From assembly GCA_031267635.1 (NCBI GenBank), contig JAIRYX010000181.1, positions 1-5,769 on the forward strand: a stretch of DNA of 5,769 nt. Direction: 5' to 3'. Numbering within the stretch: the stretch's first letter is position 1; the number at the start of each line of letters is the position of its first letter. The DNA is from Planctomycetaceae bacterium. GTDB taxonomy: Bacteria; Planctomycetota; Planctomycetia; Pirellulales; Thermoguttaceae. The translations under genes were made by a program, and so were the position numbers. Below the pieces are notes generated by a model that was not told where the DNA came from, searched no databases, and was given only the letters and a program-made list of their open reading frames with translations. Shown here piece after piece: positions 1 to 5,563 of the stretch.

Positions 1-84
1 GGTTGGCTGAGTTTTTGAAAAATTTGGTGTTTCCCATTTTGTTTTTTTTGTTATTTTCTCAATTTTTGCCCTAAATAACATAAC

Positions 85-875
85 ATGGAGGTTTTTATGA
101 TTAGGGAATTAATTGCTTGTTTTTCCCGTCAGTCTCCAATAAGTGTGATGACGCGTACGTTGCTTGAACATGTTTTTTCGCCCGATCAATTGAACGCGAT
201 TTTCAACGAAAATCGTCTGGCTCAACGAAACCGCCAATGGTTGTTTTCGTCAGTGGTTGGTCTCATGCTTTTGGTGGTTTGTAAAATTCATCTCTCGGTT
301 CGCGCCGCCTATCGCAGTCACGCGGACTCGACCACCGCTTCGCTGAGCAGTTTTTACGATAAACTCAATGGGATTGAGTTGCCGGTTTCCGAAGCGTGGC
401 TGTAACATCATTAGAAATCGCGAACGGGTATCGAAAACGATGGTGGATCGAAACTGCTTTTCAGGAGTTAAAGAAAGTTTTGACGGGCAAAATTCAGACA
501 TTGGCGTATCCTCCGGCGGCGTTATTCGCGTTGTGTACGGCGTTTGTCGCGTACAATATGATGCAATGTATTATGCTGTCCATCGAAGTTGCTCAGCCGG
601 AGCAACCGCTAAAATTATCGACTTACTATCGGTCATGAAATTGCGTCGTGCTACCGCAGCTTGGATTTACTAACGGACAATCACGAATGGGACTGGGCGG
701 CAAAAATGAAACCGGAAGAGATCGGCACCTTCCTCTTCGAACTCGCAAAATTGGTCAAATATAAAAATTTCACCAAACGACCGCCTTCAAAAAAAATACC
801 AATAAGAAAAAACGTAAAAAGAAAGAATCACGTCTCAATAAAAAAATTGCTAAACCAAGGAAAAGAAAGCAATGA
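85..875 (+). pseudogene. IS4-type transposase, internally deleted and frameshifted
   Basis: This is a broken relative of the transposase at 2348-3631. Codons from 85 to about 390 match its N-terminal domain (shared MTRTLLEHVFSPDQLNAIF), with one extra codon near position 300. The reading then ends at a TAA at 403-405. Homology resumes at about 401 in another frame with the YRKRWWIE block, so about 575 nt are missing, including both catalytic Asp regions; only the Glu block remains. A 2-nt loss near 620-640 shifts the frame again, and the C-terminal part (NHEWDWAAKMKPEEIG) reads from 661. After an A8 run at 789-796 a conserved basic tail continues in yet another frame, to TGA at 873-875. The likely original start is the ATG at 97, because GGAGG at 87-91 lies 5 nt before it. 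Copy 1 keeps the lysine expected in the YREK signature, which copy 2 lacks. Confidence 0.85.
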
Positions 876-891
876 GAATTAACTTGAAACT

Positions 892-913
892 GCTGACTTA
901 TGCCCTTATGATG
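892..913 (+). repeat. Degenerate right terminal inverted repeat of IS copy 1
   Basis: It aligns with the clean right end of copy 2 at 3718-3739. The core CTTATGCCCTTAT is identical, but the inner bases and the outer T-run differ. This supports placing the end of copy 1 here. The decay agrees with the pseudogene state of its transposase. Confidence 0.6.
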
Positions 914-998
914 GATTGTTACCCCAAAAAACTTGAATGAAAAATAAGGGAATAAGGACGCGGTTTTGGGGGCGATTTGGGCTACTAATGGAATTTTA
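911..998 (+). repeat. Solo IS left end (repeat copy A)
   Basis: Positions 940-961 are the reverse complement of the right inverted repeat of IS copy 2 with one mismatch (core AAAAATAAGGG then ATAAGGACGC), so this is a left-end inverted repeat. No transposase follows it. The block from ATGGATT at 911 to GGAATTTT near 998 aligns at roughly three quarters identity with 5564-5648, including about 25 bases outside the inverted repeat. It begins right where IS copy 1 ends, giving a right-end/left-end junction. It may be a remnant of a tandem or nested insertion, or a short non-autonomous derivative. Confidence 0.6.
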
Positions 999-1234
999 TA
1001 AAATGAGTGCTTGATTTATAAAATACTGGTAACTATTCCGTCGCCCAACCCAAATAACTCCGCACGGCAACTGCATCGTTACCCGAACGGTTTGACCATT
1101 GTAATTATCCCCCCTTCAAAAAAGATAATTTAGGGGTAAAATTGTAGTTCGTATTGTCTTTACGTCGATTTGTTGTTAATCGGAGTCGAGCAATTGGGAA
1201 AAAATCACTAAAACTCTACAAATGGGGAATGAAA
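999..1234. other. Non-coding region upstream of rpmI
   Basis: No supportable gene. It contains a direct repeat of TTTATAAAAT at 995-1004 and 1015-1024 and the inverted repeat described at 1103-1136. An open frame upstream of rpmI, from a TTG at 1154, has no recognisable L35 content before position 1235 and is probably untranslated leader. infC, the usual upstream neighbour of rpmI, is not here. I could not identify a convincing promoter. Confidence 0.5.
1103..1136 (+). promoter_or_regulatory. Inverted repeat / possible pseudoknot in the rpmI leader
   Basis: AATTATC at 1103-1109 pairs perfectly with GATAATT at 1124-1130. The loop carries a run of C (1109-1114) that can pair with GGGG at 1133-1136 just after the stem, an H-type pseudoknot layout. 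It lies about 100 nt before the rpmI start. L20 represses rpmI-rplT translation through structured leaders in Escherichia coli and Bacillus subtilis, so a regulatory role is possible, but that is inference. The A/T stem is weak and could be chance. Confidence 0.25.
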
Positions 1235-1435
1235 ATGCCCAAAATGAAAACTCACAAAGGAGCCAAAAAACGCTTCGTCGTTTCGGCAACTGGAAAAGTA
1301 AAACATAAACACGCTGGAACCGGGCATCTTGCGTGGCGAAAAACAACCAAACAACGTCGGCAGCTTCGTGGTAGTTCGGTTATTAGTTCTGCTGATGCAA
1401 AACGTATTGTGTTGGCGTTGAATCCGGGAAAATAA
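1235..1435 (+). CDS. rpmI: Large ribosomal subunit protein bL35
   Basis: Encodes a 66-residue, strongly basic protein of the usual bL35 length. It opens with the family signature MPKMKTHKGAKKRF and continues with a TGKVKHKHAGTGHLAWRKT core and an LRGSSVISSADAKRI segment. bL35 is a small structural protein of the 50S subunit. The frame is open further upstream, but the start at 1235 is chosen because the protein family begins with MPKMKTHKG and GGGGA at 1224-1228 sits 6 nt before it; an ATG two codons earlier (1229) is the only close alternative. The stop codon is the first unit of an AAT/ATT repeat, giving four consecutive in-frame TAA codons. rplT follows in the same direction after 234 nt, a longer gap than usual for this pair. 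Confidence 0.96.
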   Translation: MPKMKTHKGAKKRFVVSATGKVKHKHAGTGHLAWRKTTKQRRQLRGSSVISSADAKRIVLALNPGK

Positions 1436-1467
1436 TAATAATAATTATTATTATTATTATTATTATT
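1431..1467. repeat. AAT/ATT microsatellite forming a perfect palindrome
   Basis: The run of AAT units switches to ATT units at the AATT centre 1443-1446, making a perfect 28-bp palindrome at 1431-1458 with extra ATT units up to 1467. It overlaps the rpmI stop codon (1433-1435). As RNA it would form an all-A/U hairpin between rpmI and rplT. It lacks the G/C stem and following U-run of a normal intrinsic terminator. Confidence 0.85.
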
Positions 1468-1506
1468 GTAAAAAAATTTTATGTTTGGTCGTTACATAAA
1501 CTAGTG

Positions 1507-1543
1507 TGTATCAAAGTGTTAAGTAAATAATTTGATTGATACA
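1507..1543. repeat. 8-bp inverted repeat in the rpmI-rplT spacer
   Basis: TGTATCAA at 1507-1514 is matched by TTGATACA at 1536-1543, with a 21-nt gap. It could be an operator-like site or an RNA stem. No function can be assigned from sequence alone. Confidence 0.35.
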
Positions 1544-1560
1544 AAAACAAATTCGACACA

Positions 1561-1632
1561 ACGAAACGGGCGGGAGTAAACGCTGCATGATGTGTATGGC
1601 AATGTTTTCCATATGCGGGGCCTCGATTTCGT
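1561..1632 (+). promoter_or_regulatory. Possible structured leader upstream of rplT
   Basis: ACGAAA at 1561-1566 pairs with TTTCGT at 1627-1632. The stem can extend through CGGG at 1567-1570 with CTCG at 1622-1625 if one base (1626) bulges and one G-U pair is allowed. Inside it, GCAT (1585-1588) can pair with ATGC (1613-1616), and ATGG (1596-1599) with CCAT (1609-1612). The fold ends 37 nt before the rplT start. A site for L20 autoregulation is a reasonable guess because L20 controls its own operon in several bacteria, but I do not recognise a known leader class here. Confidence 0.3.
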
Positions 1633-1669
1633 AAGAACTCACTTTAAAATTCAGGATTAAGGTACAAAA

Positions 1670-2017
1670 ATGAGAATTAAATTTGGAACGGCTCGCCGAC
1701 GAAGTAAAAATCGATTGTTCAAGCGTGCCAAAGGTTTTCGGGGCGGACGTAAAAGTCTGCTTCGGACAGTCAAAGAAACAATTATTCGGGCAGACGCCTA
1801 TGCAACCCGTGACCGCCGCGTGCGAAAGCGTGATTTTCGTGCGCTTTGGATTACACGTATTAGTGCTGCTGTAAAAATGCGAGGTTTGCGTTACAGTGAA
1901 TTTATTCACAGGTTGAAACTCGCCAATATCACGCTTGATCGTAAGTCTTTGTCGCAGTTGGCAATAGAGGATCCTACTGCTTTTGACGCGATTGTTGAGA
2001 TTGTTAAAAAAATATAA
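1670..2017 (+). CDS. rplT: Large ribosomal subunit protein bL20
   Basis: Encodes a 115-residue basic protein, close to the usual bL20 length of about 117-119. The N-terminal arm (RRRSKNRLFKRAKGFRGGR, residues 9-27) is the rRNA-binding extension. The globular part shows the conserved RDRRVRKRDFRALWITRI block (47-64), the LRYSEFIHRLK helix (73-83) and the LDRKSLSQLAIEDPTAF end (89-105). bL20 binds 23S rRNA early in 50S assembly and in several bacteria also represses its own operon. The ATG at 1670 is preceded by AAGG at 1659-1662 with 7 nt spacing. The pheS/pheT genes often found downstream are absent; a MITE-like repeat and IS copy 2 follow instead. No clear terminator is seen after the stop. 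Confidence 0.97.
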   Translation: MRIKFGTARRRSKNRLFKRAKGFRGGRKSLLRTVKETIIRADAYATRDRRVRKRDFRALWITRISAAVKMRGLRYSEFIHRLKLANITLDRKSLSQLAIEDPTAFDAIVEIVKKI

Positions 2018-2126
2018 AATAAACAATTTGCGTCGTTTTTGCTGGTAGTTCGTAGATTTGATGACAAAAATATCAATTTACGTTTTTTAAAAACACTTTC
2101 TATTACAGACTGTTTGAAATAATCTT
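2018..2126. other. AT-rich spacer after rplT
   Basis: No gene, and no hairpin with a T-run good enough to call a terminator. It ends at the TA dinucleotide that flanks the MITE-like element. Confidence 0.4.
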
Positions 2127-2234
2127 TAGGGAACTTCTAAAAATCTATACTTCCAAAAACACAATATCGTAAAATACGACATTTACGAAAACAGTATAGT
2201 AAAAAAGAAGAGAAGTTTTTAGAAGATCTCCCTA
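2127..2234. mobile_element. MITE-like element 1 (TA-flanked, terminal inverted repeats)
   Basis: A 104-bp unit (2129-2232) is bounded by TA on both sides (2127-2128 and 2233-2234). The left arm starts GGGAACTTCTAAAAATC and the right arm, read in reverse complement, starts GGGAGATCTTCTAAAAAC, so the arms match apart from a 2-base indel. Inside are nested inverted repeats: CTATAC (2145-2150) with GTATAG (2194-2199), and TCGTAAA (2167-2173) with TTTACGA (2182-2188). The termini match those of the element at 5458-5551. It has no coding capacity. TA target duplication suggests mobilisation by an IS630/Tc1-mariner type (or related TA-targeting) transposase, which is not present in this window. Confidence 0.65.
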
Positions 2235-2337
2235 GTGGACTTGATACTAGACGAAATCTTATGGTCGTGGTTTTCTGGATTTTTGAAAATTTGGGGTTTA
2301 CTATTTTGTTTTTGTCTCAAGTTTTATTCTAAAGCAT

Positions 2338-2342
2338 GGAGG
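2338..2342 (+). promoter_or_regulatory. Ribosome binding site deciding the transposase start
   Basis: GGAGG lies 5 nt before the ATG at 2348. An earlier in-frame ATG at 2336 overlaps this motif and would leave it inside the coding sequence. The same arrangement (GGAGG at 87-91, ATG at 97) is kept in copy 1, which favours 2348. Confidence 0.6.
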
Positions 2343-2347
2343 TGTTT

Positions 2348-3631
2348 ATGTTTAGTATGTTAATTGATCGCTTTTCCCACGGATCCCCAATGACCGTGAT
2401 GACGCGTACGTTGCTTGAACATGTTTTTTCGCCCGATCAATTAAACGCGATTTTCAACGAGAACCGCCAGACACAACAAAACCGCCAATGGTTGCTTTCG
2501 TCAGCTGTTGGTTTAACTCTTTTGGTGGTTTGTAAAATTTGCCCCTCGCTTCCTATTTATCAGAGCCATGTGGAATCAACCATTGATTCGCTGAGCAGTC
2601 TTTACGAGAAACTCAACGGGATTGATTTGTCGGTTTCCGAATCGCTTGTTCGCGAAACGGCGTCGAAAACGCGTCAGGTCATCGCCACATTTCCGAATCG
2701 CGGCTGTAATACAATTTCCGGTTATCGCAGCCGTATTGTTGACAGTAGCAAAATCGCGGCAACAGATCGGTGTTTCAAAGCATTACGGAAACAGGGCGTC
2801 GATCCGTTACCCGGTTTTGGTCTTGTGGTTTATGAACCGGAATATCAGCTGATTACGGATGTGGTTTTGTGTGAGGATAGTCATGCCCAAGAGCGTTCGT
2901 TGTTTCCGCGATTGTTGGAATTGACGGAGGCAAATGATTTGTGGATAGTGGATCAAAATTTTTGTTGTTGGGGATATTTGTCCGGGATTGCTCAAAAAAG
3001 CGGTTATTTTTTGATTCGTCAACATGCGTTCACTCGTTGGATACCGACAACGGAATTGGAAAATAAAGGCAAAATTGAAACAGGAAACGTTTTTGAACAA
3101 CAAGGGTATTTGGAAAGTCCTGAAACCGGAGAACAACTTCCGATACGCCGTGTCGAAGTACAGATCAAAACTCCCACGCGCGACGGCGACACGGTTATGG
3201 AATTATTTTCCAATCTTCCCGAAACCGTTTCGGCAACGGAAATCGCGAACGCGTATCGAAAGCGGTGGTGGATTGAAACGACTTTTCGGGAGTTAGACAA
3301 ACTCTTGGCGGACGAAATTCAAATTTTAGCGTATCCTCCGGCAGCGTTATTCGCATTGTGTATGGCGTTTGTCGCGTACAATATTATGCAGTGTATTACG
3401 CTGTCCATCGAAACCGTCCAACCGAAACAATCGCTAAAATTATCAACCTATTGTATCGGACATGAAATCGCCTCATGTTATTACGGATTGGATATAGTGA
3501 CAGAAAGTCACGAATGGGAATGGGCGGCAAACATGAAATCGGAAGAAATCGGACTGTTCTTGTCCCCACTCGCAAAATCAGTCAAATATAAAAATTTCGC
3601 AAAACGGCCGCCTTCAAAAAAAGCCCAATAA
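2348..3631 (+). CDS. IS4-type DDE transposase
   Basis: Encodes 427 residues that would cut and join the ends of this insertion sequence. Residues are numbered from the ATG at 2348. An N-terminal helical region (about 1-95) precedes the catalytic fold. The likely first Asp is D132 in RIVDSSKIAATDR. The second is D202 in LWIVDQNFCCWGYLSG, the usual D-x-NFC type motif. The Glu is E310 in YRKRWWIETTFREL, which gives the IS4 signature Y303-x2-R306-x3-E310. The signature lysine six residues beyond E310 is replaced by D317, with K318 next to it, whereas copy 1 has lysine in that place. The frame stops at 3629-3631 shortly after an A7 run, and a conserved basic tail lies downstream in another frame (3627-3713). 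It may therefore be slightly truncated and of reduced activity. An alternative start is 2336, four codons earlier. Confidence 0.9.
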   Translation: MFSMLIDRFSHGSPMTVMTRTLLEHVFSPDQLNAIFNENRQTQQNRQWLLSSAVGLTLLVVCKICPSLPIYQSHVESTIDSLSSLYEKLNGIDLSVSESLVRETASKTRQVIATFPNRGCNTISGYRSRIVDSSKIAATDRCFKALRKQGVDPLPGFGLVVYEPEYQLITDVVLCEDSHAQERSLFPRLLELTEANDLWIVDQNFCCWGYLSGIAQKSGYFLIRQHAFTRWIPTTELENKGKIETGNVFEQQGYLESPETGEQLPIRRVEVQIKTPTRDGDTVMELFSNLPETVSATEIANAYRKRWWIETTFRELDKLLADEIQILAYPPAALFALCMAFVAYNIMQCITLSIETVQPKQSLKLSTYCIGHEIASCYYGLDIVTESHEWEWAANMKSEEIGLFLSPLAKSVKYKNFAKRPPSKKAQ

Positions 3632-3717
3632 GAATAAGTACGAAAAGAAAAAAACACGTCTCAATAAAAAAATTACTAAACCAAGAAAAATCAAGCGATT
3701 AAGCTTTACTTGAAACC

Positions 3718-3739
3718 GCGTCCTTATGCCCTTATTTTT
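3718..3739 (+). repeat. Right terminal inverted repeat of IS copy 2
   Basis: The 22-bp end reads GCGTCCTTATGCCCTTAT followed by T's. Its reverse complement matches the solo left ends at 940-961 and 5591-5612 with one mismatch each, which defines the terminal inverted repeat of this IS family. Confidence 0.8.
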
Positions 3740-3930
3740 TAATTGGGTTTGATTGATTGAATAGCTACTACTTGTTATTTAGAAATAATCTTTTATTGTT
3801 TTATGAATTGCGATGTCAAGCACATCGTCCGTGAGCAGACAATTCAAATTGCACAAAATATCAACATCAGCTAAAAATAAAGCGCTCTAATATTCTTGCT
3901 GTTTGAGTTGGGGCATTTTTTATTTCGTAA
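3740..3930. other. Intergenic region without a supportable gene
   Basis: AT-rich. It holds a 23-codon open frame from ATG at 3803 to TAA, too short and featureless to call. No repeat or RNA gene is recognised. Confidence 0.4.
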
Positions 3931-4303
3931 ATGAGAATAGTCTGCAGTATGCGTCTGTTTTGCGGGTTACCGGAAATCGTTTTTTGTTTCGCGGTGCTTA
4001 CTGTTATTTCAGCCGGTTGCTCGCCACAATCGACTACTGAAAGCCAGCAATCGGTGCAACAAACAGCATCATAATCCTCCCAAGAAAACGAGACAGCAAC
4101 CAACTATACATTCTCCGGTAAGAAATTACAATTTATTCGTTGCTGGTATTATTATAGACGAAATAAAAGTGCAATTTCTCGCCGTGAGATGTACAGCACG
4201 GGACTGTTTCCACTTTATTGTGATTCCATTATGGAATAACATTTTGGAAGATGTACAGCTTTTCACTGTGACACGGCGTTTCAGCGAAATGTTGCCTATA
4301 TGA
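3931..4303 (+). pseudogene. Remnant of a small lipoprotein-like gene
   Basis: From the ATG at 3931 (or 3949) the reading gives a short basic start, a hydrophobic stretch (IVFCFAVLTVI) and SAGC with Cys at residue 30, then a Ser/Thr/Gln-rich linker. This is the pattern of a signal peptide II lipoprotein, although the lipobox (I-S-A-G-C) is not ideal. A TAA at 4072-4074 ends it after 47 residues, but the same frame stays open with the same polar character (SSQENETATNYTFSGKKL) to 4237-4239. From about 4130 a frame one base further on gives a coherent segment (IIIDEIKVQF, VIPLWNNILEDVQLF) ending at TGA 4301-4303. The simplest reading is a lipoprotein gene broken by one nonsense change and one frameshift. 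It ends 25 bp before the kinase start. I do not recognise a family. Confidence 0.4.
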
Positions 4304-4328
4304 ATTTTTACCTCTTCAAAAAACCATT

Positions 4329-5360
4329 ATGCAAATATCTCCCGAATCGAAAAAGATTATGATTTCCGTCAATCCGAAAGCGGGACGCACGTCGCCGATG
4401 CTCCGTGCGGAAGAGCTACGCGACCGTTTACGAGCGATGCGGTTTGATGCGGAATTGGCATCGGATTTGTCGGAAGTGACAGAAAAAACGAATCGTTATT
4501 TTCGGGACGGCGATTTGCGGGTACTTGTCGGAGTCGGCGGCGACGGCACGGCGGCGGAACTTGTCAACCGCACCGAACAAGGACTTCCCGTCACGCTTCT
4601 CTCGGCGGGAACGGCGAATCTTATCGCTAAATACTTTAAACTCGGGCGCACGCCGAAACGGTTAGCCGAACAGATTGCGGTAGGAAATTTATTGCAAATT
4701 GACGCGGGACGTGTTTCGCCGATTTCCGACAATCCGCAAAACGATTCGCAAACGCAAGGTTCGGAACGTTTGTTTTTGGTGATGGTCGGTTGCGGTCTCG
4801 ACGCGGAAGTTGTGCAGCGAGTACACGCGCATCGGGAAAAGCGGTATCAATCCGGCGTGAAAAAAGGAGGGCATATCAGTTATTTGACTTACATTAAGCC
4901 GATTTTGCAAACAATCGGAAGTTACAATTTTCCCGAAATACGCGTCGAAGTCCTTGAAGGCGGCGATGAAATGGTTTACCGCCAACCGCACCGCAATGTT
5001 TCGGATATGGATTTGTCACGGGCTTATACGTTGGCGAATGGGCGATGGGCGTTTGTGTTCAATTTGCCTTGTTACGGCTGGGGATTGCCGCTTGTTCCGA
5101 AATCGGTCGGCACGGACGGCAAACTGGATCATTGTATTTTTGACGGAAGATCGTTTTGGCACGGGTTCAAATACACGGCGTTTGCTCAGTGCGGAAGCAG
5201 ACACCGCATTCTTTCCGATGTGCGACTTGGACAAGGAACGAAATACCGTCTCACCGCCGACGGCGATGTACCATATCAACTTGATGGAGACCCCGGCGGT
5301 AAACTTCCGATTGAAATTGAAATCATTCCCCAGCGTTTTACAATTCTTGCGCCGAAATAA
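4329..5360 (+). CDS. Diacylglycerol kinase / YegS-BmrU-type lipid kinase family protein
   Basis: Encodes 343 residues, a length usual for this family. The N-terminal catalytic domain begins with a strand and SVNPKAGR (13-20). The nucleotide-binding GGDGT motif is at 70-74 within VGVGGDGTAAEL, followed by SAGTANLIA (92-100), the family's G-T-x-N motif. The C-terminal beta-sandwich shows VPKSVGTDGKLD (257-267) and QLDGDPGG (317-324), where many relatives have DGEP. Members phosphorylate diacylglycerol or other lipids with ATP at the membrane; the actual substrate cannot be read from sequence. The segment at about 131-146 (polar, N/Q/S-rich) looks like a variable insertion. No Shine-Dalgarno motif precedes the ATG at 4329; an in-frame ATG at 4359 would remove the first strand, so 4329 is preferred. 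It appears to be a single-gene unit, downstream of the broken lipoprotein-like gene. Confidence 0.9.
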   Translation: MQISPESKKIMISVNPKAGRTSPMLRAEELRDRLRAMRFDAELASDLSEVTEKTNRYFRDGDLRVLVGVGGDGTAAELVNRTEQGLPVTLLSAGTANLIAKYFKLGRTPKRLAEQIAVGNLLQIDAGRVSPISDNPQNDSQTQGSERLFLVMVGCGLDAEVVQRVHAHREKRYQSGVKKGGHISYLTYIKPILQTIGSYNFPEIRVEVLEGGDEMVYRQPHRNVSDMDLSRAYTLANGRWAFVFNLPCYGWGLPLVPKSVGTDGKLDHCIFDGRSFWHGFKYTAFAQCGSRHRILSDVRLGQGTKYRLTADGDVPYQLDGDPGGKLPIEIEIIPQRFTILAPK

Positions 5361-5380
5361 ATTCTTGGCAACAGTTTATG

Positions 5381-5401
5381 AACTCATGTTACGCATGAGG
5401 T
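5381..5401. repeat. Short repeat with hairpin, copy 1
   Basis: AACTCATGTTACGCA at 5381-5395 recurs at 5654-5668, and 19 of 21 bases agree when extended to 5401 and 5674. Here it also forms a perfect 6-bp hairpin (CTCATG 5383-5388, CATGAG 5394-5399) 20 nt after the kinase stop. No T-run follows, so it is a poor terminator. It may be an end of a mobile element. Confidence 0.5.
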
Positions 5402-5457
5402 CTGTGTAAGTACTTTCCATTGTAATTGTCCGCATCTTTTTGTAAAATGTATCTTTT

Positions 5458-5551
5458 TAGAGTACTTCTAAAAACCTCATTTTCAACAAACGTGACCGTT
5501 GAAAAATAAGGGCTTACGAATATTTGGGAGAGGTTTTTAGAAGTTTCCCTT
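5458..5551. mobile_element. MITE-like element 2 (TA-flanked, terminal inverted repeats)
   Basis: A 90-bp unit (5460-5549) lies between TA dinucleotides at 5458-5459 and 5550-5551. ACTTCTAAAAACCTC at 5464-5478 is matched perfectly by its reverse complement at 5530-5544, and the outer bases continue towards GGGAA as in element 1. Inside, TTTTCAAC (5480-5487) and GTTGAAAA (5498-5505) form a second hairpin. It belongs to the same family as 2127-2234, but the interiors differ. It has no coding capacity. Confidence 0.65.
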
Positions 5552-5563
5552 ATTTTTGAGATA

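Larger units (their letters stand above)
1..913 (+). mobile_element. IS4-type insertion sequence, copy 1 (decayed, left end outside window)
   Basis: This stretch is homologous to the element at about 2263-3739. Both share the leader before the transposase (a TTTTTGAAAA-like stretch, then GGAGG and ATG), the coding region, an A-rich tail and a right end. The left inverted repeat is not visible. The first bases (GGTTGGCTG) match the interior of the solo left end at 5591-5633, so the true left end probably lies a few tens of bases before the window. The right end at 892-913 is degenerate compared with copy 2. The element has a large internal deletion and frameshifts, so it cannot encode an active transposase. 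Boundaries are inferred from comparison of the two copies only. Confidence 0.8.
2263..3739 (+). mobile_element. IS4-type insertion sequence, copy 2 (left end damaged)
   Basis: Homology to copy 1 starts near 2263 (TCGTGG, then the TTTTTGAAAA stretch) and runs through the transposase and an A-rich tail to a clean 22-bp right inverted repeat at 3718-3739. I find no matching left inverted repeat between 2030 and 2300. The MITE-like element ends only about 30 bases before the homology starts, so the left end was lost or replaced. Same orientation as copy 1, so the two copies flank rpmI-rplT as direct repeats. Without a left end, this copy is probably not mobile by itself. Confidence 0.8.

Noticed and set aside
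1092..1130. Promoter with TTGACC and GATAATT
   Set aside because: The spacing is about 26 nt, too long for a standard -35/-10 pair, and GATAATT is better explained as half of an inverted repeat.
1154..1234. N-terminal extension of L35 by 27 residues
   Set aside because: bL35 begins with MPKMKTHKG, a purine-rich site sits 6 nt before the start at 1235, and the extension resembles nothing known in the family.
1511..2026. 171-codon open frame on the minus strand
   Set aside because: It lies entirely over rplT and its spacer on the opposite strand. The rplT frame is clearly real, and the reverse frame shows no recognisable domain.
3867..4103. 78-codon open frame on the minus strand
   Set aside because: It needs a TTG start and has no domain. 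The plus strand over the same bases shows a lipoprotein signal followed by a linker, which explains the region better.
4954..5409. 151-codon plus-strand frame overlapping the kinase end
   Set aside because: It is a shadow of the kinase frame, which carries the conserved C-terminal motifs over the same bases.
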